From Rosettibacter sp037481715 (GTDB lineage Bacteria; Bacteroidota; Ignavibacteria; Ignavibacteriales; Melioribacteraceae), in the NCBI GenBank assembly GCA_037481715.1, contig JBBFLD010000008.1, forward strand, positions 105,579 through 169,578: a DNA stretch of 64,000 nucleotides, in the 5' to 3' direction. Below the pieces are notes generated by a model that saw only the letters and a program-made list of their open reading frames with translations, ran no database searches and was not told the DNA's origin. Each line of letters opens with the position of its first letter. The stretch's first letter is position 1. A program made the position numbers and the translations under genes. This document shows, one piece after another, positions 16,548-25,522 of the stretch.

Positions 16548-19500
16548 TTAATCAATTTCTTTTTTTTGTTTGATTTTTGTTTCAAAAATTGAATAGAGAA
16601 CTGGCACGATTACTAGAGTTATAACAGTAGAAAAGAACAAGCCGCCAATAGTTGAGATTCCAAGAGGCTGCCATGTCTCTGAACCTTCACCTTTACTGAT
16701 TGCAAGCGGAATTAATCCAAGCAGTGTTGTTAATGCTGTCATTAATACAGGTCGTAATCTGTTTCTGCCTGCATAAATAATTGCATCTCTTAGTTCATAT
16801 CCTCGAGCTCTTGTAATATTTGTGTAATCAACAAGCACAATTGCATTCTTTACAACAATTCCAATAAGCATGATACTTCCTAAGAAAGCAATTACGCTGA
16901 ATGGAGTATTAGTTATAAATAATGCAATAAAAACACCCGAGAATGAAAAAGGAACTGAGAACATAATTATAAATGGGTCAAGCAATGATTCAAATTGTGA
17001 TGCCATAACCATGTAAACCAAAATTATACTTAGAATCAATAAGAGTGATAAATCTTTAAATGTATCTGATTGCTGTTCAATTTGTCCTGCATACTCAATC
17101 GATACATTTGGAGGAAGCTGTAATTTGTTAACATAATTTTGAATATCTTTTGTAACCTCACCAAGCGAACGTCCTTCAACATCAGATAAAACTGCTACTA
17201 CTCGTTCCTGTTCTTTTCTATGAATTTCTGGAGGTGAATATTGCTGAGAAACACTTCCAATATCTTTTAATCTAACAGTTGTTCCAGCCATAGTTTTTAT
17301 TGGAAGATTTTCAATGTCTGCTAAGGAATTTTTCTTTTCAGGCGGCAGACTTATGAAAATGTCGTATTCATCTCCAAGTTCGCGGTATTTTGTGGGGGTA
17401 AGTCCATAGTAATAATTTCTTAAAGTAGAAGCAACCAAAGCTGTATTAAGTCCATTTAGTGCCATTTTGTCTCTTTGAAGTGTGATTTGAAGTTCCGGTC
17501 TTGGATCTCCAATGTCAATTCTTACATCACGTGTTCCTTCTACTTTGGTCATATATTCTTTGATTTGGGTTGCTAATTGATAAGTATCATCTAAGTTTGG
17601 ACCAATAATATCAACTTCAATAGGAGCGCTTGAACCTCCAGTTAACATTGTCATGGAACCACTTGTATTTATAGTAAAACTCTTGATGCCGGGGATTACT
17701 TCAAGCTTTTTACGAAGTTCGTCTGCCATTTCAAAAATTGTTCTCTTACGTTGATTTTTTGGAACAGTTCTTACCTGAATTGAAGAAATGTTTGCAGCTT
17801 CTCTTTGTCCAAATAATATTGCTGAAAAGCCCTGATCATTCACACCTGAACGACCAGATATAAATACAATCTCAGGAAAATCTTTTCGAATTATATCTTC
17901 TACTTTTTTAACATATTCTATAGTTTCTTCTAATCTAATTCCCGGCTGTAATTCTAATGTTAATTGAAAATTACCTGAATCAGAACGAGGGAAAAATTCT
18001 GTTCCAACAATTGGAATTAATGCAAGTGATCCGACAAAAATTAAAATTGCTCCTACTATTACTGTCTTCTTATGGTCTAATGCCCAGTTTAATACACCTT
18101 TATAAAAGTCATCAATTTTGTCAAGAAATTTTGCAAGTGTTGAATCAATCTTTTTGAGATAAGGATTTTGAATTGGCTTTTCTTCCTTCTTCGATTTCAA
18201 AAGTTTAGCAGATAACATTGGAATTAATGTTAATGCTGCTAAAAGTGAAACAAGAATCATTACTGTAACCAGAAAACCTAATTGATTAAATAATATCCCT
18301 GCAATTCCAGAGATAAATACCAAAGGGAAAAATACAGCAACAATTGTAAATGTTGATGCCGTTACAGCCAATCCAACTTCTGATGAACCAAAAATTGCTG
18401 CTTCTCTTGGTCTTGCACCTCGTTCTACATGATGAGTAATATTTTCAAGTATAACAATTGCATCGTCAACTACCATTCCTACTGCAATTGAGAGTGAAGA
18501 AAGAGAAATGATGTTGATAGTATTTCCAGTAAAATAGAGATAGATAAAAGCGCCAATTAAAGAAACAGGCAAAGTCACTAAAATAATTAATGTAGCACGC
18601 CATTTTCTTAAGAATAAAAGAATAACAATTGATACAAAGACTGCACCTAGAAGAACTGCTTCTGCAAGATTGTTGATTGAATTTACAATATATTCAGATG
18701 TATCAACAATTACATCTATCTTAACATCAGAAGGAAGATTCTTTTTTATTTGTTCTATTTTAGCTTTTACATTTCTTGCAACTTCTACGGTATTTGCACC
18801 AGATTGTTTCTGGACAATGATTTGTAAACCACGACCACCGTTTAGTCTAACATTAATTGTTCTGTCTTTTAAACTATCTTTGACATTTGCAACATCTTTT
18901 AAGTAAACAATTTTTCCGCCTTGTTGACTAACCACCAAATTTTTTATTTCGTTGATATCAGAAAATTCTCCTGGAACTCTTAGGTTATATTCCATATTTC
19001 CCATTTTAATTGTTCCAGAAGGAAGATTGATATTTTCTGATTGAAGTGCTTGACCAATTTGTTGAATGGAAATGTTATAAGCTTCTAATCTTTTGGGGTC
19101 AACTTGAACTAAGATTTGTCTAATTGGTCCGCCAAATGCTTGAACTGTTCCTACTCCATTTACTCTTTTTAATGGATCTACAATTTCCTGCTCAGCTAGT
19201 TTATTTAAGCCAACGTAACTTTCATCTGCAGTTACAGCAAGAAATACAACAGGGAAAATGTTTGTGCTGAATTTGAATATGAATGGATCAAGTGCATCTT
19301 CTGGTAAATTTCTTTTTGTGAATTCAAGAGCTGAACGAATATCATTGGAAGCTTCATCTAAGTTTGTTCCATATTCAAATTCTAAGACAACAACAGAAAT
19401 GTTGTCGATAGAAGTAGACCTTATTTTTTTCAAATTAGTAATTGAACTTAAACCACTCTCAATTTTTTTTGTAACATTTATTTCAACATCCTGAGCACTT

Positions 19501-19661
19501 GCACCAGGATATTGAGTAAGAACACTAATCATTGGCGGTTCAATTTCAGGCAATAAATCTATGGGCAATCTTTGAAAGGATACCAGTCCAATTATAATGA
19601 TTGCCACAAACAACATTATAGTTGTTATTGGTCTTCGAACAGATATTTCTGGTAATTTCAT
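16548..19661 (-). CDS. RND efflux pump inner-membrane permease (AcrB/HAE-like)
   Basis: The 1037-residue protein has the standard twelve-helix RND layout with two large periplasmic loops. It begins MKLPEISVRRPITTIMLFVAI. The proton-relay residues are present: the Asp pair in GMVVDDAIVILE (helix 4) and the Lys in GIVVKNAIVLVDY (helix 10). The sequence is closer to hydrophobe/amphiphile exporters than to CzcA/CusA metal pumps, because the metal-binding Met/Glu pattern is not evident. Together with the adaptor and TolC-like gene upstream it forms a tripartite export pump. Substrate is unknown. Confidence 0.94.
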   Translation of the reverse strand: MKLPEISVRRPITTIMLFVAIIIIGLVSFQRLPIDLLPEIEPPMISVLTQYPGASAQDVEINVTKKIESGLSSITNLKKIRSTSIDNISVVVLEFEYGTNLDEASNDIRSALEFTKRNLPEDALDPFIFKFSTNIFPVVFLAVTADESYVGLNKLAEQEIVDPLKRVNGVGTVQAFGGPIRQILVQVDPKRLEAYNISIQQIGQALQSENINLPSGTIKMGNMEYNLRVPGEFSDINEIKNLVVSQQGGKIVYLKDVANVKDSLKDRTINVRLNGGRGLQIIVQKQSGANTVEVARNVKAKIEQIKKNLPSDVKIDVIVDTSEYIVNSINNLAEAVLLGAVFVSIVILLFLRKWRATLIILVTLPVSLIGAFIYLYFTGNTINIISLSSLSIAVGMVVDDAIVILENITHHVERGARPREAAIFGSSEVGLAVTASTFTIVAVFFPLVFISGIAGILFNQLGFLVTVMILVSLLAALTLIPMLSAKLLKSKKEEKPIQNPYLKKIDSTLAKFLDKIDDFYKGVLNWALDHKKTVIVGAILIFVGSLALIPIVGTEFFPRSDSGNFQLTLELQPGIRLEETIEYVKKVEDIIRKDFPEIVFISGRSGVNDQGFSAILFGQREAANISSIQVRTVPKNQRKRTIFEMADELRKKLEVIPGIKSFTINTSGSMTMLTGGSSAPIEVDIIGPNLDDTYQLATQIKEYMTKVEGTRDVRIDIGDPRPELQITLQRDKMALNGLNTALVASTLRNYYYGLTPTKYRELGDEYDIFISLPPEKKNSLADIENLPIKTMAGTTVRLKDIGSVSQQYSPPEIHRKEQERVVAVLSDVEGRSLGEVTKDIQNYVNKLQLPPNVSIEYAGQIEQQSDTFKDLSLLLILSIILVYMVMASQFESLLDPFIIMFSVPFSFSGVFIALFITNTPFSVIAFLGSIMLIGIVVKNAIVLVDYTNITRARGYELRDAIIYAGRNRLRPVLMTALTTLLGLIPLAISKGEGSETWQPLGISTIGGLFFSTVITLVIVPVLYSIFETKIKQKKEID

Positions 19662-19673
19662 TGCAAATCTCCT

Positions 19674-20708
19674 TTACTCTGCTTTTGCTTTTATTTCAAC
19701 TTGATTTCCGTTTTTCAAAACACCTTGACCATTTGTAACTAAAAAGTCTCCTTCAGATAAACCACTTGTAATTTCAACTACGCTGTCAAATTCTTTTCCG
19801 ATTGTTACATCAACTCTTTTGGCAATATTGTTTTTAATAATAAAAGCATAATGAGCAGAAGTGCCAATTTGTTTAAGAATAGCAGCTCTGTTTACAAGTA
19901 TTCCATCTGTTTTGCCTAATAAAATTTTTGCACGAACAAACATTCCTGGTCTTAATTTTTCCTGAGGATTTGGAATTTTAACTTCGACTTCAAAAGTTCT
20001 TGTTAATGCATTTATGGTTGGATTAATTCTGCTGATGTTACCTTTGAAAATTTCATTTGGAAAAATATCAGACCGTATTTCAACAGTTTGACCAATTTTA
20101 ATATCCTTAAAATTATTTTCACTTACATTCAGCAATAATTTTAATGGATTAATTTGCATCAATGTTACAATTGTTGGAGCTCCGCCTGTGGGTGCAAGCA
20201 AAAATACTTCACCATCATTTAATTTTTTTGCAGTAATTATTCCTGAAAAGGGGGCTCTAAATTGTGTGTTTGTTAAAAGGAGATTATAATTTTTTTCTGC
20301 AGTTTCATAAGCAGCTTTAATCTGGTCATACTGTGATTGAGAAATGGAACCAGTTTCATAAAGCGGTTTCATGCGTTCATAATTATCTTTAGCAATTTGA
20401 TATTGAATTTTAGCTTGAGCAAGTTGAGTATCATCCATTTCAAAAAGTAAATCACCTTCTTTAACTCTCGAACCTTCTTCAACATAAATTTTTTGAATTC
20501 TTCCTGAAGTTTGAGCTCCAAGATTTGCTTCTTTCCATGCACTCAAAGTTCCAACAAGTTCAATATCTCTATCGATGCTTGATTTTTTTACAACAGTAAC
20601 TTCTACTGGGATTACTTTCTGAGTTTCATTATTAATTTCTTTTTTAGAACATCCTGAGAATATTATTAAAGAAATAAAAATAACCGATATAATTTTTGTA
20701 ATCTTCAT
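19674..20708 (-). CDS. RND efflux periplasmic adaptor lipoprotein
   Basis: The 344-residue membrane fusion protein bridges the RND pump and the TolC channel. A lipoprotein signal with lipobox IFSGC places the lipidated Cys at residue 20. The biotinyl-lipoyl-like half motifs GAQTSGRIQKIYVEEGSRVKEGD and FRAPFSGIITAKKLNDGE flank a helical hairpin (about 100-145). Beta-barrel and membrane-proximal domains follow, including LRPGMFVRAKI. Strong AGGAG precedes the start. It is translated between the TolC-like and RND genes in one operon. Confidence 0.94.
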   Translation of the reverse strand: MKITKIISVIFISLIIFSGCSKKEINNETQKVIPVEVTVVKKSSIDRDIELVGTLSAWKEANLGAQTSGRIQKIYVEEGSRVKEGDLLFEMDDTQLAQAKIQYQIAKDNYERMKPLYETGSISQSQYDQIKAAYETAEKNYNLLLTNTQFRAPFSGIITAKKLNDGEVFLLAPTGGAPTIVTLMQINPLKLLLNVSENNFKDIKIGQTVEIRSDIFPNEIFKGNISRINPTINALTRTFEVEVKIPNPQEKLRPGMFVRAKILLGKTDGILVNRAAILKQIGTSAHYAFIIKNNIAKRVDVTIGKEFDSVVEITSGLSEGDFLVTNGQGVLKNGNQVEIKAKAE

Positions 20709-20737
20709 TTATTTATCTCCTGATTTTTATTCTAAAC

Positions 20738-22066
20738 TTAATTTTTGCCAAGTACTGTATTTAATTCTGCTTCTGCTACTTTAAGGTCATAAATTGCTTG
20801 GAGTCTGTTAATCCTTGCTTGACGAAGTGCAAGTTCTGCATCATTAACTTCTAATTGAGTAGCAAGCCCGTTTTCAAGTCTTCTTTTTGCAATGTTATAA
20901 CCTTCTTCTGCTTGCTTTACAGTTTTTGTTTGACCTTCAATTCTCTTTAATGCTTGCTGTAGTCTGTAAAGTATACTTAATGCTTGAGTTTTGATTGCTT
21001 CAGTTAAATTTCTTTTTTGTTCTTTAGCTTGACTTAAACTAATTTCTGCTTGACTTACTCTTGATTGAGTTTTGAATCCATTAAAAACGGGAAGTTGAAT
21101 TTGGAGTCCTACTACAAAAGTTTTAACCCATCTGTATTCAGAAAAATTAAAATCATTTGCTTGAGTTTGATATTGATAACTTCCGAATCCTGCTAAAGTT
21201 GGCAGGTAAGAAGATTTCTCAAGAGAAACCATTTTTTCATATAGTTTAACTTGCTGTTCAAGAATTGAAAGCTGCGGATTGGTTTTAAGAAGTTCATTTA
21301 TAATTTCTTCTTCTGAGGGCAGCTGATAAGGTTCTTCAAAATTAAGTTCACCAACTACTTCAATTTCTTCACTTGCATTTAAGCCAATTGCTACTTTCAA
21401 GGCTTCGAGTGATAGCTTATAATTATTTTCCATTTGAAGAACAGTCGGTTTTAGATTTTCTACTTGAACTTCTGCTCTAAGAACATCATAGTCTGAAAGT
21501 GTTCCTGCTTTATTAAGTCTTTTAATATTTTCAAAATTATCTTCTGCATTTTTCAAACTTAGTTCCATAAGATTTTTCATTTCTCTGGAGAGCAATACAG
21601 CAAGGAATGATTTTTTGACATTACCAATTATCTGAACTTTTGTATTTCGATAGCTTTCTGTTGATAAGTCCAATGAGTTTGAAGCAACACCAATGCTTTC
21701 ATAAAGCGACCATGCGAACAATGGAACAGAAAGCGAAGCTGAGCCATTGTAAGAATTATCCGAACCAATTTCCAAAATGCCGGGTTTATTTCCTGGACTG
21801 AATGGTGTGCCAGGCGGCAAAAAGATTACAGGTTTTTTGATGTAACGCTGATATTGTGCACTTAAGTCGAGCTTTGGATATAATCCGCTTAATGCTTCGC
21901 GCAGTTTTTCTTTTGATTTTTCAACTTCCATTTGAGCTACTTTTATATCACTGTTTTTGTCAAGTGCAAATTCAATAGCTCTGTTAAGGTCTAATACTAT
22001 TTTCTCTCTTGGTTGAGCAGAGAGAATTATAGCAAAAGAGAAGAGAAATAAAATTAACTTTTTCAC
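20738..22066 (-). CDS. TolC-family outer-membrane efflux protein
   Basis: The 442-residue protein starts at a GTG with GGAGG upstream and has a signal peptide ending ILSAQP. Two repeats of long amphipathic helices, the outer-membrane efflux protein fold, follow; typical segments are LNRAIEFALDKNSDIKVAQMEV and RLENGLATQLEVNDAELALRQAR. It forms the exit duct of the tripartite pump encoded downstream. It comes 17 bases after the TetR-type regulator. Confidence 0.93.
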   Translation of the reverse strand: MKKLILFLFSFAIILSAQPREKIVLDLNRAIEFALDKNSDIKVAQMEVEKSKEKLREALSGLYPKLDLSAQYQRYIKKPVIFLPPGTPFSPGNKPGILEIGSDNSYNGSASLSVPLFAWSLYESIGVASNSLDLSTESYRNTKVQIIGNVKKSFLAVLLSREMKNLMELSLKNAEDNFENIKRLNKAGTLSDYDVLRAEVQVENLKPTVLQMENNYKLSLEALKVAIGLNASEEIEVVGELNFEEPYQLPSEEEIINELLKTNPQLSILEQQVKLYEKMVSLEKSSYLPTLAGFGSYQYQTQANDFNFSEYRWVKTFVVGLQIQLPVFNGFKTQSRVSQAEISLSQAKEQKRNLTEAIKTQALSILYRLQQALKRIEGQTKTVKQAEEGYNIAKRRLENGLATQLEVNDAELALRQARINRLQAIYDLKVAEAELNTVLGKN

Positions 22067-22083
22067 TTATATACCTCCGGATT

Positions 22084-22698
22084 TTATTTTATTAATAAAC
22101 CCTCAAATATTAATTTGACTGCAAAAATCATATCGTCGTGGGCTTTTGAGAAATCAATTTGTTGGTCAACAGTAAATGAAGCAAAATAATATTCACGATG
22201 ACGAAGCGCCTCAGAAATTGTAAGTAATAAACATGCTATTCGTTCTGTATCACATTTTTTTATTTCTTTTTTCTTGATTGCTTCTGTTAAAACCTTTGAT
22301 AAAATCTCAATCTCTTTTTGAGTAATTTCCTTAATAAGTTTATAAATTTTATTCTTGATTTCATAAAATACATTCAGGGTAACATCTTGGAGTTTCATAA
22401 CAGAAGTAACATACTCGAATTTTTTATTTTCATAATTAATTATTTTTTCTAAGATTGTATTGCCACTGCTTAATGCTTCGTCAATTAATAAAAAATATTT
22501 ATCGCGTTCACTTTTTATAACATCTTCAAGCAAAGCTTCTTTGCTTTGATAATAATAATAAAGAGAAGATTTTTTCATACCGAGCGCATTTGCAATGTCA
22601 TCAAGTGTAGTTTTGGCATAGCCGTTCTTAGCAAGAATTTGTCTTGCCGTATTGAGTATTAAATCTTTTTTTGATTGAATAGGTTCATTATCTATCAT
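22084..22698 (-). CDS. TetR-family regulator of the RND efflux operon
   Basis: The ATG at 22698 gives 204 residues (an in-frame TTG at 22710 adds four). The N-terminal helix-turn-helix is clear: AKTTLDDIANALGMKKSSLYYYYQSKEALL, with the TetR-typical YYYxxSKE recognition helix. The rest is a helical ligand-binding domain. It is the first gene of the efflux operon and probably represses its own promoter in the 22699-22861 gap until a pump substrate binds. I could not identify a convincing operator palindrome there. Confidence 0.88.
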   Translation of the reverse strand: MIDNEPIQSKKDLILNTARQILAKNGYAKTTLDDIANALGMKKSSLYYYYQSKEALLEDVIKSERDKYFLLIDEALSSGNTILEKIINYENKKFEYVTSVMKLQDVTLNVFYEIKNKIYKLIKEITQKEIEILSKVLTEAIKKKEIKKCDTERIACLLLTISEALRHREYYFASFTVDQQIDFSKAHDDMIFAVKLIFEGLLIK

Positions 22699-22861
22699 AG
22701 TATTTATCAAACTTTTTAATAGAATGTTCGAAACTTATAAAAAATTATTTTTAGCTGCAAAAAATTCTTGTTAAGAAAATATTAATTTGTTTTTGTTATA
22801 AACGATAATTAAATAGCAATAAAAAATTTCTAACAATAATCACAATAAAAACATATTTATT

Positions 22862-23878
22862 ATGAATTATAGAATGAATATAACTAAAATGAGAAGCGCA
22901 GCTGATTACCTCTTTGAACATGGGAAATATGAGGATGCTTATTATGTCTATGACGAAATTTATAATAGAATATGGACAGCAATTGGATTTGTTTATAATG
23001 GGATATCAAATTTTTCTCAGCAGTACTTAACAAGTTATAAATCTAATTATGAATTAAGAACTCAATTTTTTAATCATGCAGCTGAAACAGTTTTTAAAAA
23101 ATGGTTTAATTTAGATATTGACCAAACATTAAATGAATTTATCTTTACAACTCACGGACATCTTCAATGCATAAGCTATTCTCCAGAAATTAATTCAACT
23201 TTATCTTCAGAAGCAGTTCTAAATGAATATTTGATTCTTCACACCTTGATACTTGAAATCGGTAATGACTGGATTAATTCTATTTTGAAGATTGCTACAC
23301 CTGTATTTGAAGAACAATTACTCAAAAAAATTAGACCCGCCAACAAATTAGATACCGTTAAAAAATTAATTATTGAAAATGCAGAAAAAATTAAAAATAC
23401 AGATTGGTTCAATGTGAATGTCTATTTTCTCGATTATCTATTCAATGTTGGAGATAATAGTTCAGAATTGTTTACTTCCGTTCATAAAATTGTTGGATTT
23501 TACTATCGTCAAAAAACTCATCGAAAATCAACTGATGACAAAGATAATAAGCAAAAGTATACTCAATATGAACAATATGAAAAATACGAGAAATACGAAC
23601 GATACGAGAGATATGAAAAGAGAACGGTTAAGGATGAAGATGAATTTGATCCAACAACTGCAACTGAATATGAAAAAGCAAAATATTACGGAAAGATTCT
23701 TGGTTTGAGCGGGAAAGTTACAAAATCTCAAATCAGGAAAAAATATCTTGAACTAATTGCTAAATATCATCCTGATAGAGTTAGTGATTTAGGTGAAGAA
23801 TTGAAAATACTTGCCGAGAAAAAAACCAAGCAGCTTAATGCAGCTTATGAATGGATGAAGAAAAAATATAATCTTTAG
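22862..23878 (+). CDS. J-domain protein with XYE tripeptide repeat
   Basis: The 338-residue protein ends in a J domain (about 268-338) with HPD at 303-305, so it should stimulate an Hsp70 (DnaK) ATPase. Residues 1-220 are a helix-rich domain I do not recognise. Between them, residues 236-252 are a tandem repeat of three-residue units (QYE, KYE, RYE), encoded by imperfect 9-base repeats at about 23565-23620, followed by a charged linker. C-terminal rather than N-terminal placement of the J domain indicates a specialised co-chaperone. It stands alone, divergent from the tetR operon. Confidence 0.75.
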   Translation: MNYRMNITKMRSAADYLFEHGKYEDAYYVYDEIYNRIWTAIGFVYNGISNFSQQYLTSYKSNYELRTQFFNHAAETVFKKWFNLDIDQTLNEFIFTTHGHLQCISYSPEINSTLSSEAVLNEYLILHTLILEIGNDWINSILKIATPVFEEQLLKKIRPANKLDTVKKLIIENAEKIKNTDWFNVNVYFLDYLFNVGDNSSELFTSVHKIVGFYYRQKTHRKSTDDKDNKQKYTQYEQYEKYEKYERYERYEKRTVKDEDEFDPTTATEYEKAKYYGKILGLSGKVTKSQIRKKYLELIAKYHPDRVSDLGEELKILAEKKTKQLNAAYEWMKKKYNL

Positions 23879-23987
23879 TATAACACCCTTTAAAGCATTC
23901 CACAATTTTTATTGGTTTGAAGTATTTTTGATTTTATATTTATGATGTTTCCAAAAATTATTTCTTATCATTAAAAACAGGTGGGCT

Positions 23988-25517
23988 ATGAAAAAGTTAT
24001 TAATCGCTTTCTTTGTTGCAACATCATTAATCTTCTCACAAAACAGAATTGTTATTAATGCTGATTTAGGAAAAGATACAATCAGCAGAAATATTTATGG
24101 ACATTTCTCGGAGCACCTGGGCAGATGCATTTATGATGGAATTTATGTTGGGGATACTAATAAGATAATTCCCAATACAAGAGGAATTCGCAACGACATT
24201 ATAGCTGCATTGAAAAAAATGAAAGTGCCTGTTTTAAGATGGCCAGGTGGATGTTTTGCAGATACTTACCATTGGAAAGATGGAATTGGTCCAAAATCAA
24301 AAAGACCTACAATTGTTAATATGTGGTGGGGCGGTGTAACAGAGAACAATAGTTTTGGCACTCATGAATTTATGGATTTGTGTGAATTATTAGGTGCTGA
24401 ACCTTATATCTCAGCAAATGTAGGAAGTGGAACACCTCAAGAATTGGCTGAGTGGGTTCAATACATGAATTTTGATGGAATAAGTCCTATGACAACTTTA
24501 CGAAAAGAAAATGGAAGAGATAAACCATGGAATGTTAAATATTGGGGCATAGGAAATGAAACATGGGGATGCGGTGGACATATGCGCCCTGAATATTATG
24601 CTGATTTGTATCGTCAATATGCAACTTATATGACAGGTTATTCACGAACAAAGCTTTTTAGAATTGCATCTGGGGCTCCAAGTGATGATTATAATTGGAC
24701 TGAAGTCTTGCTGAAAAATATTCCACTCCATCTTATTGAAGGTGTTAGTTTGCATCATTATTCAGTTATTGATTGGAACAAAAAAGGTTCTGCAACTGAA
24801 TTTACTGAAGAACAATATTTTCAAACAATGCAGCAGGCATTGAGAATGGATGAGCTGATTAGAAGACATGTAAATATTATGGATAAATATGACCCCCAAA
24901 AGAAAATTGCACTTGTTGTTGACGAGTGGGGTGGCTGGTATGATGTTGAACCCGGAACAAATCCTGCTTTTCTATACCAACAGAATACTATGAGAGATGC
25001 AATTTTAGCTGGTGCTACTTTAAATATATTTAACAATCATTGTGACAGAGTTAAAATGGCAAATTTGGCACAAATTGTTAATGTTCTGCAAGCAGTAATT
25101 TTAACTGATAAAGAAAAAATTATTTTGACTCCTACTTACCATGTTATGGAAATGTACAATGTTCATCATGATGCATTAATGCTGCCGGTTAATATCACAA
25201 GCAATAAATATACTGTTAATAATCAAAGTCTTGATGCAATTTCCTGTTCTGCATCTAAAGATAAGAACGGATTCATTCATATTTCTTTGGTTAATGTTGA
25301 TATAAAAAATGAACAAAAAGTTACTATCGATTTAAGAGGAACAAAAGTATCTTCTGTTAAAGGAAGAATACTTACTTCAGAAAAAGTTCAGGACCATAAT
25401 ACATTTGAACAGCCGGATAAAGTATCGCCAAAAGTTTTTAATGATGCACAGCTGAGTAATAATATATTGAATGTTAAACTGCCGCCTTGTTCAGTTGTAG
25501 TGCTTGAGTTAAAATAA
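23988..25517 (+). CDS. Secreted GH51 alpha-L-arabinofuranosidase
   Basis: The 509-residue glycoside hydrolase releases terminal arabinofuranose from arabinan or arabinoxylan. It has a signal peptide (residues 1-17, LLIAFFVATSLIFSQ). Catalytic residues of family GH51 are visible: acid/base Glu191 in GIGNETWGCGG and nucleophile Glu313 in VVDEWGGWY. The substrate-binding LRWPGGCFADTYHW (83-96) is also intact. Full family length suggests an active enzyme. No other polysaccharide genes are adjacent. Its stop lies 5 bases from the convergent recQ stop. Confidence 0.94.
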   Translation: MKKLLIAFFVATSLIFSQNRIVINADLGKDTISRNIYGHFSEHLGRCIYDGIYVGDTNKIIPNTRGIRNDIIAALKKMKVPVLRWPGGCFADTYHWKDGIGPKSKRPTIVNMWWGGVTENNSFGTHEFMDLCELLGAEPYISANVGSGTPQELAEWVQYMNFDGISPMTTLRKENGRDKPWNVKYWGIGNETWGCGGHMRPEYYADLYRQYATYMTGYSRTKLFRIASGAPSDDYNWTEVLLKNIPLHLIEGVSLHHYSVIDWNKKGSATEFTEEQYFQTMQQALRMDELIRRHVNIMDKYDPQKKIALVVDEWGGWYDVEPGTNPAFLYQQNTMRDAILAGATLNIFNNHCDRVKMANLAQIVNVLQAVILTDKEKIILTPTYHVMEMYNVHHDALMLPVNITSNKYTVNNQSLDAISCSASKDKNGFIHISLVNVDIKNEQKVTIDLRGTKVSSVKGRILTSEKVQDHNTFEQPDKVSPKVFNDAQLSNNILNVKLPPCSVVVLELK

Positions 25518-25522
25518 TTTCA

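Noticed and set aside
22699..22861. Possible TetR operator in the divergent promoter region
   Set aside because: Only TTCGAA and spaced AGTTT half-sites could be found; no palindrome of adequate length is convincing.
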